64,000 nt of DNA from positions 170,067 through 234,066 of the IMG/VR virus record IMGVR_UViG_3300042563_003307. The stretch is one strand, 5' to 3'. The notes under the pieces are model-generated. The model ran no database searches. It saw only the letters and a program-made list of their open reading frames with translations, and was not told where the DNA came from. A program made the translations under genes and the position numbers. Every line of letters begins with the position of its first letter. The first letter of the stretch is position 1. Origin of the DNA: a virus. This document shows positions 38,359 through 45,701 of this stretch, one piece after another.

Positions 38359-38946
38359 CTATTCTAAATTATCATAGTCAATAGATAGAGGTCTATACAA
38401 TAATTTATCAAAGTAATCTTTTTGAGTTCCTGCTCTTTTGTCTAAGAACTTTTTAATATGAGCTTCAAATACTCCTCGACTTTCATAATAATATGTGCCC
38501 TTTGAATATGCTGACCTTGTAGTAAGTTCATAAAGGTCTCTAATAGATTTTTCAACTAAGAAGTCTTGGATATTGTTCTGTAACTCATTAAGTTCATCGT
38601 ATGTTCTAACGCACATTACCGAGTCAACAACAATCAAAAAAGTTTCCCATTTTGAATCAATATAGTTCTGAAGTTCTTTTACGTTTGGTATGTTTGTTCT
38701 AGAAATTCTGAAAATAGTATTCCCTCCCTCAAATGAGCGATCAAATTTCATATCAAACATATATCTTTTAAGAAAGTCTATGTCATCATAAAATTTAACA
38801 ATTCTGATCTGGTATCTAGGCATTTTATCGTTAAACTCAATATCGTGGATTATTGCTTTAACAGGAAAAACAATATTGCTATATCTATTATTAGTTATTA
38901 GTACATTGATATATTCACCTTTTGAAAAAAGTTTATGTCTAATCAT
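38359..38946 (-). CDS. Conserved-looking phage protein, unknown function
   Basis: 195 residues, mixed alpha/beta, basic, no membrane segment (MIRHKLFSKGEYINVLITNN at the start, DYFDKLLYRPLSIDY at the end). It has no recognisable motif. It overlaps the upstream 135-residue gene by 8 bases and lies next to the tube-cap gene, so it may be a tail assembly factor, but this is position only. Confidence 0.7.
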   Translation of the reverse strand: MIRHKLFSKGEYINVLITNNRYSNIVFPVKAIIHDIEFNDKMPRYQIRIVKFYDDIDFLKRYMFDMKFDRSFEGGNTIFRISRTNIPNVKELQNYIDSKWETFLIVVDSVMCVRTYDELNELQNNIQDFLVEKSIRDLYELTTRSAYSKGTYYYESRGVFEAHIKKFLDKRAGTQKDYFDKLLYRPLSIDYDNLE

Positions 38947-39346
38947 TTGGAATTAATTTAACACTGTCAAATTGAGAGAGTATCGTCTCGTCAATCTTTT
39001 TATATTTATCGATAATTATTAAAGAGATTAAGAGTTCTCTTTCAGTATTAGTTTGAATTAATTTTTTGAAGTTACTTACAATGTCAGAATCGAGGCTTCT
39101 AAATACATAAATTACGCGATCTACGTCCTTTGTGTCAGAGCGTAAGCATCGCGTAATTTCATTTATTATAGTTAATCCAATTATTGAGTCATTCGGGTCC
39201 CCACAATATGGGTCAGCTTTAATAAGTTTATTTTTAATACTAAAAAAGTCGATTATTTTAGTCGATTCTTTTATTGTACCTTTAATAAACTTGTTAAAAT
39301 CTCTTCGTGACGGACACCAAACGCAATCAATTTGTAAGTTATTCAT
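38939..39346 (-). CDS. Small phage protein, unknown function
   Basis: 135 residues (MNNLQIDCVWCPSRRDFNKF). The sequence alternates helices and strands in a pattern compatible with a small Rossmann-like fold (VDRVIYVFRSLDSDIVSNFK, LLISLIIIDKYKK). A CxxC at residues 8-11 lies near the N-terminus but there is no second pair. It overlaps the downstream gene by 8 bases and the upstream gene by 8 bases, so it is part of a translationally coupled run. Confidence 0.68.
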   Translation of the reverse strand: MNNLQIDCVWCPSRRDFNKFIKGTIKESTKIIDFFSIKNKLIKADPYCGDPNDSIIGLTIINEITRCLRSDTKDVDRVIYVFRSLDSDIVSNFKKLIQTNTERELLISLIIIDKYKKIDETILSQFDSVKLIPND

Positions 39347-39662
39347 TAACTGTTAGCTTTCCACCCGATAATCTTTTAAGATCGGATTTGATAGCTTCTA
39401 TTTTTTCATTTTTATCTTTATCATTTGGAATATAATCATTTCCCCATGACTCGATAATTTTGATTTGGTTTTTACTTTTGGAATTACCAAAAGAAAGACC
39501 TATGTCGATGCAAAGGTCTTCAATGAATTTAATTTTGGAAATTTGGTCAGAAAAATCATATACTACTGTTGATTCATAACTTTCTCCTCCAGCATTAATA
39601 TTATCATCTACTACCGTTTTAATAACACCGTTATCTGCTAGTGTTATCTTAACTGTTTGCAT
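39339..39662 (-). CDS. Small phage protein, unknown function
   Basis: 107 residues, acidic and Lys-rich, soluble (MQTVKITLADNGVIKTVVDD). The first half is beta-type, the second charged helix (KDKNEKIEAIKSDLKRLSGG). It overlaps the upstream 130-residue gene by 14 bases and the downstream gene by 8. No known motif. Confidence 0.68.
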   Translation of the reverse strand: MQTVKITLADNGVIKTVVDDNINAGGESYESTVVYDFSDQISKIKFIEDLCIDIGLSFGNSKSKNQIKIIESWGNDYIPNDKDKNEKIEAIKSDLKRLSGGKLTVNE

Positions 39663-40041
39663 TAAATCTCTCTATTAGTGAATCTTTAGCGTCCTTCATT
39701 AATTTTCTAGCAGCTTTTTTATCTTCTCTAAGAGTTTGTTTATTTTTAACAGCTAGTGTAAAAAATGCCTCGCTTAACATTTCAATTTCTGCGTCATTAT
39801 ATCCTATCTGTTTCCAAGTCTCTTTTAAACTTTCAGCTTTTTGAGCTAATTGTTCTTCTAATTGGTCCATGATTCTTTTTTCATGGGCTTCTTGTGCTGC
39901 TTTAGAACTTGCACGCAGACTTTCTCTTAGTTGAATACCTTCAGCAGAAAGTGGACTTAACATGTTTTTGATTTTTAAATAACCCATTGCGCTCAATTGA
40001 GCTCTTCTTTGTCTTCTAGAGACAGTTGCTGTTTTAGCCAT
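39649..40041 (-). CDS. Helical basic protein, possible assembly factor
   Basis: 130 residues, almost entirely helical and highly charged (VSRRQRRAQLSAMGYLKIKN, EKRIMDQLEEQLAQKAESLK, KAARKLMKDAKDS). A coiled coil at about 45-75 is likely. Overlaps on both sides (8 and 14 bases) place it in the same coupled run. Small helical baseplate chaperones occur at such positions in T4-like phages, but identity is not shown by sequence. Confidence 0.68.
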   Translation of the reverse strand: MAKTATVSRRQRRAQLSAMGYLKIKNMLSPLSAEGIQLRESLRASSKAAQEAHEKRIMDQLEEQLAQKAESLKETWKQIGYNDAEIEMLSEAFFTLAVKNKQTLREDKKAARKLMKDAKDSLIERFNANS

Positions 40042-40549
40042 TATAGTAATTGTTTATAAAAATTGATACTTCTTCAGTTAAATATTCTTGTAGTTTATTT
40101 ATCTCAATTTGAGACACTGCTACTTTTGCAATAGTTTTGATTAGTTCTTCTCTGTCCTCGTCTGCATTATCTATTAACATATCAAATACCTTTTTATTTG
40201 GTATATTTAGATTAATTTTAGCTTCGAAAGGCTCAACATTTTTTTTGGAAAGTTTGTTAATCAATTGTTCTAATGGAGATTCCTTAGGTGCAATATATGC
40301 TGCTTTAGGTTCTTCATTTTTTATTACATTAATTCCTTTTGCTATACTAGATAATTGATCAGCTCCCGGAAATGGAATTTCACCATTTATAATCTCTTCT
40401 AAAAATTCAGGTAAAACTTCATTGTATATCTGAGATCCGTCTGTAAAATATGTAAATTCAGAATCTCTTTCTTTTACTTCAACTATTTTACCGAAGTTAT
40501 CTCCGGCTTTCCATTGGTATTTTTTTACATCTTCTTTCACTAGTTCCAT
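40034..40549 (-). CDS. Phage protein of unknown function
   Basis: 171 residues from ATG 40547-40549 (MELVKEDVKKYQWKAGDNFG). The part GDNFGKIVEVKERDSEFTYF then DGSQIYNEVLPEFLEEI looks like a small N-terminal domain, followed by a helical acidic C-terminus. An in-frame ATG at 40630 would add 27 basic residues and overlap the upstream gene by 35 bases; the internal start has an A-rich leader and no overlap, so it is preferred, though the longer form cannot be excluded. No family recognised. Confidence 0.65.
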   Translation of the reverse strand: MELVKEDVKKYQWKAGDNFGKIVEVKERDSEFTYFTDGSQIYNEVLPEFLEEIINGEIPFPGADQLSSIAKGINVIKNEEPKAAYIAPKESPLEQLINKLSKKNVEPFEAKINLNIPNKKVFDMLIDNADEDREELIKTIAKVAVSQIEINKLQEYLTEEVSIFINNYYNG

Positions 40550-40595
40550 TTTTAATGTATTTTTATAATTATATTGTTTTTTGAAAAAATGTTTC

Positions 40596-40796
40596 TTAGT
40601 CCAATTCAAAAAAGACTGAATCACTTTCATTTCGATATTTATTTTTAAATTTATCTATGTAATCTACAGACTTTGAACTTCCTATTAATACATCTGCGTT
40701 TCTAACGTATTTTCTAAAAAAAGAAATACTTCCTTTACATTTAAGAAATTCTTTAAGAGCCTTTTTTTCAGGCACAAATATTTTATTAATACTCAT
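40596..40796 (-). CDS. Small basic phage protein
   Basis: 66 residues, Lys-rich (MSINKIFVPEKKALKEFLKC, SSKSVDYIDKFKNKYRNESD). Its start overlaps the end of the dCMP deaminase gene by 11 bases, indicating coupled translation. No motif recognised. Confidence 0.62.
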   Translation of the reverse strand: MSINKIFVPEKKALKEFLKCKGSISFFRKYVRNADVLIGSSKSVDYIDKFKNKYRNESDSVFFELD

Positions 40797-41301
40797 TCCA
40801 CGCTATTACTTGTTCAACTTCAATTTCTGCTTTTTTAAGTAGTTCAACACCGCTCATATCTCTATAATCTTCAGTGTAGTATACTTTTTTGATTCCGGCT
40901 TGTATGATTAATTTTGCACAATCAAAGCATGGACACGTTGTAGTATATAAATCGGCTCCTTCGCAACTCATTGTAGATTTTGCAACTTTCATAATTGCAT
41001 TAGATTCTGCGTGTAAGACTTCTCGTTTGGTAACATGTCGATGAGCACAACATGAATTATCATTTGAAAGGGTCCATCCATTATCTTCTAAAAGTTCAGC
41101 GTTGTCAGGATTATCCCAATAAGTTGTTTCCACCATCTCGCATTCATTTTCGAACCCGTGGGGAGTACCATTGTAGCCAAATGAAATTACTTGTTTGTCT
41201 TTAACAATAACACATCCTACCTTTCTACGTTCAGCATAACTAAGTTTTGCGAACTGATATGCAACTTGCATATAAATTATCTCTGTCGGAATTTTGGGCA
41301 T
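40786..41301 (-). CDS. Deoxycytidylate (dCMP) deaminase
   Basis: 171 residues. The zinc-dependent deaminase motifs are complete: HAE at 97-99 (VLHAESNAI) and PCxxC at 124-128 (CPCFDC), with an inserted Cys/His segment (NSCCAHRHV, 82-90) as in T4-type dCMP deaminases that bind a second zinc. FGYNGTPHGFEN at 41-52 is the substrate-loop motif of the family. The enzyme converts dCMP to dUMP for dTMP synthesis and would compete for dCMP with the dCMP-type synthase at 53911-54765. The start codon lies directly after the T-run of the hairpin at 41306-41339, so the gene has almost no leader after that structure. Confidence 0.93.
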   Translation of the reverse strand: MPKIPTEIIYMQVAYQFAKLSYAERRKVGCVIVKDKQVISFGYNGTPHGFENECEMVETTYWDNPDNAELLEDNGWTLSNDNSCCAHRHVTKREVLHAESNAIMKVAKSTMSCEGADLYTTTCPCFDCAKLIIQAGIKKVYYTEDYRDMSGVELLKKAEIEVEQVIAWNEY

Positions 41302-41305
41302 AAAA

Positions 41306-41339
41306 AAAGTCTATATATGTTATATTATATATAGACTTT
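41306..41339. terminator. Bidirectional terminator-like hairpin
   Basis: AAAGTCTATATAT (41306-41318) and ATATATAGACTTT (41327-41339) form a perfect 13-bp stem with an 8-base loop. An A-run on the left and T-run on the right give T-tracts on both strands. It terminates the acidic-protein gene and touches the ATG of the dCMP deaminase gene. Confidence 0.75.
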
Positions 41340-41370
41340 TTATTTAGTTTACCGGTTGGACCGGATTTCT

Positions 41371-41853
41371 TTATTTTATATCTTCAGCGTCAGTAGCAAC
41401 AGTAGCTTCTTTACTTTCATTAATTTTCTTACTGAAAGCCTCGCTCATTTTATTTAAACATGCTTCGTATGCTTCAGATTCCATGTCTTTTTTCATTTCT
41501 TTTACACAATTAGATGCCATACTAGCAACAAGTGATGCATTTTCAGCCATATATGTTTCTACAGTATGCTCATCATGCGCATCTTCTTCCCATGTTTTAG
41601 CTTCTGCAATAACTGCTTCATAACACTCTTTTAATAATTCAGAAACAGGTTTTGTCTCTTCTTTAATTTCTTCAGCCTCATCTCCGATGTTTGCTTCGCC
41701 AGCTTCGTCTAGTCCTTGAACCTCTTCTGCTTCCTCTTCTGTTTCTTCTTCAGATTTAACATCAGGAGTTCCTTTAGCAACAACGTCTGCTTCTATTTCT
41801 TCGGCTCTGTCCATTTCTGAGACAAATTCTTCGAATTTTTTAATACTTGCCAT
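41371..41853 (-). CDS. Very acidic protein with capsid-targeting-like start
   Basis: 160 residues. It begins MASIKKFEEFVSEM, resembling the T4 capsid-targeting sequence with a V-x-E potential protease site. Residues 20-70 are an extremely Glu/Asp-rich low-complexity segment (SEEETEEEAEEVQGLDEAGE). The rest is helical with three Cys. Acidic, helical and packaged is what scaffold-core or internal head proteins look like in T4-like phages; the assignment is inference. It is followed by a smaller hairpin (CCGGT-TGG-ACCGG type near 41350-41363) and the 13-bp terminator. Confidence 0.7.
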   Translation of the reverse strand: MASIKKFEEFVSEMDRAEEIEADVVAKGTPDVKSEEETEEEAEEVQGLDEAGEANIGDEAEEIKEETKPVSELLKECYEAVIAEAKTWEEDAHDEHTVETYMAENASLVASMASNCVKEMKKDMESEAYEACLNKMSEAFSKKINESKEATVATDAEDIK

Positions 41854-41879
41854 AATATATTTGTATTTTTATTTAATAA

Positions 41880-42281
41880 TTAATTTTGTGTTGGAGAATT
41901 AGAACTATTTGATTTTAAAGTTTTTATTAATGTAGCAATTGCTGCATCTTGTCTTTTCCATGCTGTAGTTTTTTCAACTTCTTCTCCTACTCTTGGTCTA
42001 TCCGGATTGTTAGGGTCAAGTCCAACTTTTTGAAATCTACCTTTAGAGGATACACCAATCATAGAACTAGTGTCATTATCTTCTCCTTCTCTCCAATAAA
42101 TTTGTACCGCATAATCAAATGTAATTCCGTCTGACCCATTTTTTTCAATAGTAGTTTCGCTAGTAACTTCTGCCCATGGGCATTTTTTAGCAACAGTATC
42201 GATTACATACTTTCTAAATTCTTCAGAAGTTTGAACTTGTTTTTCGTTTACAAATTGTTCAAATAGTTTAATATGTTTCAT
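41880..42281 (-). CDS. Protein with capsid-targeting-like start, unknown function
   Basis: 133 residues. It begins MKHIKLFEQFVNEK, the third window protein with a K-x-[FY]-x-[QE]-F-[LV]-x-E start. The body is a small alpha/beta domain (FRKYVIDTVAKKCPWAEVTS, ITFDYAVQIYWREGEDND). It lies 26 bases before the acidic protein above, suggesting that the two function together. No enzymatic motif is visible. Confidence 0.7.
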   Translation of the reverse strand: MKHIKLFEQFVNEKQVQTSEEFRKYVIDTVAKKCPWAEVTSETTIEKNGSDGITFDYAVQIYWREGEDNDTSSMIGVSSKGRFQKVGLDPNNPDRPRVGEEVEKTTAWKRQDAAIATLIKTLKSNSSNSPTQN

Positions 42282-42303
42282 TGTTTAGATTTTTATTTAG
42301 ATT

Positions 42304-42621
42304 TTATATATCTTTATTTTTTAAATAACTGAAACTGTCTGATAAAAAGTAGTCTCGGAGTTTTAGATAGTGTATCAATATAAAGAATATTGAACCTCCT
42401 GGCATTACAACTATTGTTGCTAGACCTAATGTCTTAACCAGATTTATTAATTGTTTTGCAAACTTTTTACCCTCTTCGTCAGTTAAAGGTCTACGTTCTA
42501 TAACGCATGTTGTTAAAAGTTTAGACATTGATTTTGTTTCAACGCCCTCTTTTTTAAGAGCCTCTAAAAATAGGTTAACATCCTTTTTTATCTTTTCTAA
42601 CTCAATTGTTTTATTTTTCAC
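42304..42621 (-). CDS. LETM1-like small membrane protein
   Basis: 105 residues. Residues 55-90 (LTDEEGKKFAKQLINLVKTL, GLATIVVMPGGSIFFILIHY) match the core of the LETM1-like domain, in which a helix leads into a membrane segment with the P-G-G-S turn. There is one hydrophobic segment. Eukaryotic LETM1 proteins bind ribosomes or transport ions; the role of short phage versions is unknown. It overlaps the start of the gene below by 11 bases. Confidence 0.6.
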   Translation of the reverse strand: MKNKTIELEKIKKDVNLFLEALKKEGVETKSMSKLLTTCVIERRPLTDEEGKKFAKQLINLVKTLGLATIVVMPGGSIFFILIHYLKLRDYFLSDSFSYLKNKDI

Positions 42622-43528
42622 AGAGTATAAATTCTTTTTGGTATTTTTGAAGAGCCAATTCTTTTGCTTTGGCCTCTATTTCTATATCTATTTCCATTCC
42701 ATAGGTATCAATAAATTCATATAGATAATCGGCGTGTGCTCGTATAATAACACTAGGGTCTTCGTGTAGTTTTTTGGCACTTGAATAGTGACACAATTGG
42801 CGAATACCTTTAGGCCACGTACGAGCTGCTAAAAGAAGAGCATCTTGTTCGGACATCGGGTCTTCATAGCATCTATGGTGATGGTAGTCGAATGTGATTG
42901 GAGTACCAATTGCTTCGTAAATTCGGTAAAGGTCATTTACAGAGTATTGTGCAGGTTTATCGTCGTTTTCGAGGATTAAACGGGACTGTGCAGAAGGTGA
43001 TAACAATTTAAAGTTTTCGATGAACCTTAGGATTGCTGATTCTTTGTCACCATACGAACCTCCAACATGAATATTCATCGAATAATATGGATTTGCCGGA
43101 AGACCCATCATATCTAATATAAATGCATGTTGATTAAGTTCTTTGATAGAATTATCGACAGTTTTTTGATTTGGACTAGGCAATACACAAAACTGACCAG
43201 GATGGAATCCAATTCGCTGACCGTATTTTTGTACAAGAGAACCCGCGCCTTTTAGTAAATTTGAAATTGTTGGCCAATTTGGCAAATCAGTAAGCTCATA
43301 TTCGGACATCCATGGGAACATACTAGACGACATACGGTACAAAGTAACGCCGTTTTTATGATTCCATTTAATGATTTCTATCATGTCGCGGATATTTGCC
43401 TCTGCAAGTTCTCCAGCGTATTTGATACCTTTTGCGTCAAAGGTTTTTTTAATCATTGAACGCCCGATTTTAATACCACTCTTGTCAAGAGTCAAATTTA
43501 TGCAACAATATCCGTAGTTAGCTCCCAT
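42611..43528 (-). CDS. uvsE: UV-damage endonuclease (UvsE/UVDE family)
   Basis: 305 residues, the usual UvsE length. Family segments are clear: GYCCINLTL near the start, IIKWNHKNGVTLYRMSSSMF, GQRIGFHPGQFCVL, MNIHVGGSYGDK, RLILENDDK and PITFDYHHHRCY. These hold the His and Glu/Asp metal ligands of the TIM-barrel. The enzyme nicks DNA 5' of pyrimidine dimers and other lesions, starting repair without photolyase or UvrABC. It is probably part of a phage DNA maintenance set with the RNase HII, exonuclease and RadA-like protein in this window. Confidence 0.93.
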   Translation of the reverse strand: MGANYGYCCINLTLDKSGIKIGRSMIKKTFDAKGIKYAGELAEANIRDMIEIIKWNHKNGVTLYRMSSSMFPWMSEYELTDLPNWPTISNLLKGAGSLVQKYGQRIGFHPGQFCVLPSPNQKTVDNSIKELNQHAFILDMMGLPANPYYSMNIHVGGSYGDKESAILRFIENFKLLSPSAQSRLILENDDKPAQYSVNDLYRIYEAIGTPITFDYHHHRCYEDPMSEQDALLLAARTWPKGIRQLCHYSSAKKLHEDPSVIIRAHADYLYEFIDTYGMEIDIEIEAKAKELALQKYQKEFILCEK

Positions 43529-43557
43529 GTATATTATATTAAGTTAATTTCAAAAGT

Positions 43558-44085
43558 TTATAGAGATACAAATATTGCCTCATCCTCATTAGGAGCCGAT
43601 TCTAATCCAATACCATATCGATACATTAGAGTATCATATCTTCTCCAGTTTTTAACAAAAGCTAGTCCCATTGTATGCGCAGAAGGTTCAATATTTAAAA
43701 ATCCACAATAATCAGGATGAGATTTGTTAAATTGATAATCTTCCGCAATTGTTTTGATAAATTGTTCCATGTCATCTAACGGTTCCTCATCGAAATAGGG
43801 CATCCCAACGTTATACATTAATTGACAGTAGAATTTAAGAGCCTTTACATTAATATTGTCTGCATTTGCAAATGCTCTTTGCAAATCATTATCTACCACA
43901 GCTTGGACAAAACCACCACCGACATATCCAATTTGCCATTTGGTACATAGGATTGATGTTCCTATTTGAATGATATGATTTGCATCACCATCCGCTAATT
44001 CTTTTAGTCCGGCATGCAAACCATTTACTGCAAGATAATTTACAACGAGTTCTTTTACAACTTCTATTTTTTTGAAAGTGTCCAT
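43558..44085 (-). CDS. Phage protein of unknown function
   Basis: 175 residues, soluble, acidic (MDTFKKIEVVKELVVNYLAV, ANADNINVKALKFYCQLMYN). No signal peptide, zinc motif or nucleotide-binding loop is seen. One base separates it from the next gene, so both are expressed from the promoter region near 44374. Not recognised. Confidence 0.68.
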   Translation of the reverse strand: MDTFKKIEVVKELVVNYLAVNGLHAGLKELADGDANHIIQIGTSILCTKWQIGYVGGGFVQAVVDNDLQRAFANADNINVKALKFYCQLMYNVGMPYFDEEPLDDMEQFIKTIAEDYQFNKSHPDYCGFLNIEPSAHTMGLAFVKNWRRYDTLMYRYGIGLESAPNEDEAIFVSL

Positions 44086-44086
44086 C

Positions 44087-44347
44087 TTAATAATTTGTTT
44101 GAGGTTCGTATTTAGGGTAACGGTTACAGATATCGAAGATTCGCATAACTTTTGAAGCTAATTCGGTAGGTAATTGAAGGGCTTCAATTTGAATTTCAGC
44201 ATATAAATACCCATCAAATAAACCGTACATCATGTTTTCTAAGTTTCTAGAGTAATCATTGTCTCCAATTTCTCTAATGATTTTCATAATTTCGGTTCTA
44301 GTTTCTGCAACCATGTTTTCTTGTCTATCAAATCTTGTGTAACTCAT
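44087..44347 (-). CDS. Small protein with its own phage promoter
   Basis: 86 residues (MSYTRFDRQENMVAETRTEI, EIQIEALQLPTELASKVMRI), helical and soluble. It is the first gene behind the TTTC-N19-TATATTTAC promoter at 44374-44405 and has the conserved AATTAAAACAAAGAA leader. It heads a short transcription unit with the 175-residue protein. Function unknown; the promoter suggests a regulatory or early role. Confidence 0.72.
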   Translation of the reverse strand: MSYTRFDRQENMVAETRTEIMKIIREIGDNDYSRNLENMMYGLFDGYLYAEIQIEALQLPTELASKVMRIFDICNRYPKYEPQTNY

Positions 44348-44373
44348 AATATTTCTTTGTTTTAATTAGATAT

Positions 44374-44405
44374 GTAAATATAATCAATATTGTTGAAAGG
44401 GGAAA
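44374..44405 (-). promoter_or_regulatory. Phage promoter (TTTC-N19-TATATTTAC)
   Basis: On the minus strand TTTC (44402-44405) is separated by 19 bases from TATATTTAC (44374-44382), followed by the leader ATATCTAATTAAAACAAAGA and the 86-residue gene. A TTAACA-type repeat lies upstream near 44419-44432. Confidence 0.8.
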
Positions 44406-44426
44406 ATCCGAAGTGTTAATTTTTTG

Positions 44427-44600
44427 TTAAAAATAAACTTCTGCAGTTTGTTCATAATGCTGGATTTCATTTAAACATTCATCGTAATTAGTAAACGTTA
44501 AATCAAAAGGTTCTCTACCATCGTAGTCTACTACTGTGATTGTAACTTCTCCATTACTTTTCATTTGTCTGTGTAAATCGATTTCTCTGTAAGTTGTCAT
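44427..44600 (-). CDS. Small 57-residue protein with its own promoter
   Basis: 57 residues from ATG 44598-44600 to TAA 44427-44429: it starts MTTYREIDLHRQMKSNGEVT and ends HYEQTAEVYF, with VTITVVDYDG in the middle. It is acidic and looks like a beta-alpha fold. The reading frame is open, the start directly follows the conserved leader AATTAAAACAAAGAA, and promoters flank it at 44374-44405 (downstream unit) and 44625-44656 (its own). That makes it a real gene despite its size. Function unknown. Confidence 0.75.
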   Translation of the reverse strand: MTTYREIDLHRQMKSNGEVTITVVDYDGREPFDLTFTNYDECLNEIQHYEQTAEVYF

Positions 44601-44624
44601 TTTTTCTTTGTTTTAATTAGATAT

Positions 44625-44656
44625 GTAAATATAATCAAAAAAACCCAGATTCGAAA
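44625..44656 (-). promoter_or_regulatory. Phage promoter embedded in a terminator
   Basis: On the minus strand TTTC (44653-44656) and TATATTTAC (44625-44633) are 19 bases apart. The TTTC box is in the loop of the terminator at 44642-44665 and the T-run of that terminator forms the spacer. It drives the 57-residue gene. Confidence 0.8.
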
Positions 44657-44665
44657 ATCTGGGTT
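44642..44665 (-). terminator. Intrinsic terminator of the small membrane-protein gene
   Basis: AACCCAGATT (44642-44651) and AATCTGGGTT (44656-44665) form a perfect 10-bp stem with a 4-base loop, followed on the minus strand by seven T. It lies 18 bases after the stop at 44683 and is nearly identical to the one at 28359-28382. Confidence 0.88.
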
Positions 44666-44682
44666 GTTAAAGTTTTGTTAAA

Positions 44683-45027
44683 TTATTTCCAGAATAGCTG
44701 GACACATATTATAATAAATGAAAGTATTAAACAAGTTATTGTCTTTGCATTTAGAGATTCATCCATCATAAAATATGTTAGGATAGAGAACGAAATCATA
44801 CCCATTGCAAATCCAATAAATCTTCCTGGCCAAAGTTGACCATCGTAATATTCTGCAATCATTCTAGTTGCTTCTATAAAAACATATGATATTGTAGAAC
44901 CTCCTATTACAGCAACTAGCAATGGGTTTCTTTTAAACCACGGCCACATGAACTGACCATTTGTTTGGAACCATATAAACGATTGTCCAAATAGAAACAA
45001 AAGAATTCCATATATTAATGCTCTCAA
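44683..45027 (-). CDS. Small integral membrane protein, about four TM segments
   Basis: 114 residues. Hydrophobic stretches at about 3-18, 36-54, 66-86 and 95-112 (LIYGILLFLFGQSF, LVAVIGGSTISYVFIEA, FIGFAMGMISFSILTYFM, TITCLILSFIIICVQLFW) suggest four membrane helices. The start shares four bases with the rnhB stop (ATGA overlap region 45024-45027). It could be a holin-like or host-membrane protein; nothing in the sequence decides. A strong terminator follows. Confidence 0.72.
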   Translation of the reverse strand: MRALIYGILLFLFGQSFIWFQTNGQFMWPWFKRNPLLVAVIGGSTISYVFIEATRMIAEYYDGQLWPGRFIGFAMGMISFSILTYFMMDESLNAKTITCLILSFIIICVQLFWK

Positions 45028-45656
45028 AATAAGGTTCCTGTTTCGGTCAGTAGGTGAGAAATAAAACTCATTCGATGTTGCTTACTCGGACCTAATGATT
45101 TAATTGCATCAATATGTGCTTTAGTACCATATCCTTTGTTTGAATTCCAACCATATCCAGGAATCTCAATATCCAAATCTTTCATAACAGCATCTCTTTC
45201 AGTTTTAGCTAGAATACTTGCAGCCGCTATTGAAATATATTTATTGTCTCCTCCGATTATAGTTTCAAAAGGAATTCCTTCAAATCCATGGAACTGGTCT
45301 CCATCAACTAATATAAAGTCAAATTGGGCATTTTTTTGAACTCCTTCTAAGCATCGTTGCATTCCAATTAAAGTTGCTTTTAAGATATTAGTTGATTCAA
45401 TATCTTCCGGAGATATATGTACAATGCAATATGCAATTGCATTTTCCTCAACAATTCTACGAGCCTCTTTTCGTTGTTGTTCATTTAATAATTTTGAATC
45501 TTTGATTAAGGGGTTTTCAAAGCCAAATGGCATTATGCATGCGGCAACCGTAACAGGTCCACTTAGTGAACCTCGGCCAGCCTCATCAATGCCAATTTCT
45601 ATAATTGATTCATCTCCAGAATAGGAGTGTTTAAGTAGTATTTGTCTGGTTTCCAT
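45024..45656 (-). CDS. rnhB: Ribonuclease HII
   Basis: 210 residues. The RNase HII signature is intact: GIDEAGRGSLSGP at 22-34 with acidic residues D24 and E25, then LVDGD near 117-120 (D118), and SIAAASILAKTERD with a later catalytic Asp. It cleaves the RNA strand of RNA-DNA hybrids and single ribonucleotides in DNA, so it may remove primers during phage replication. It precedes the small membrane-protein gene with a four-base overlap. Confidence 0.94.
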   Translation of the reverse strand: METRQILLKHSYSGDESIIEIGIDEAGRGSLSGPVTVAACIMPFGFENPLIKDSKLLNEQQRKEARRIVEENAIAYCIVHISPEDIESTNILKATLIGMQRCLEGVQKNAQFDFILVDGDQFHGFEGIPFETIIGGDNKYISIAAASILAKTERDAVMKDLDIEIPGYGWNSNKGYGTKAHIDAIKSLGPSKQHRMSFISHLLTETGTLF

Positions 45657-45701
45657 CTATATGTTTTATACTTATTATATAGATGGATTCCAGATAGTTT
45701 C

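Noticed and set aside
41350-41363. Small CCGGT-TGG-ACCGG palindrome as a separate terminator
   Set aside because: Only five base pairs with a three-base loop and no T-run directly after it; the 13-bp hairpin next to it is sufficient.
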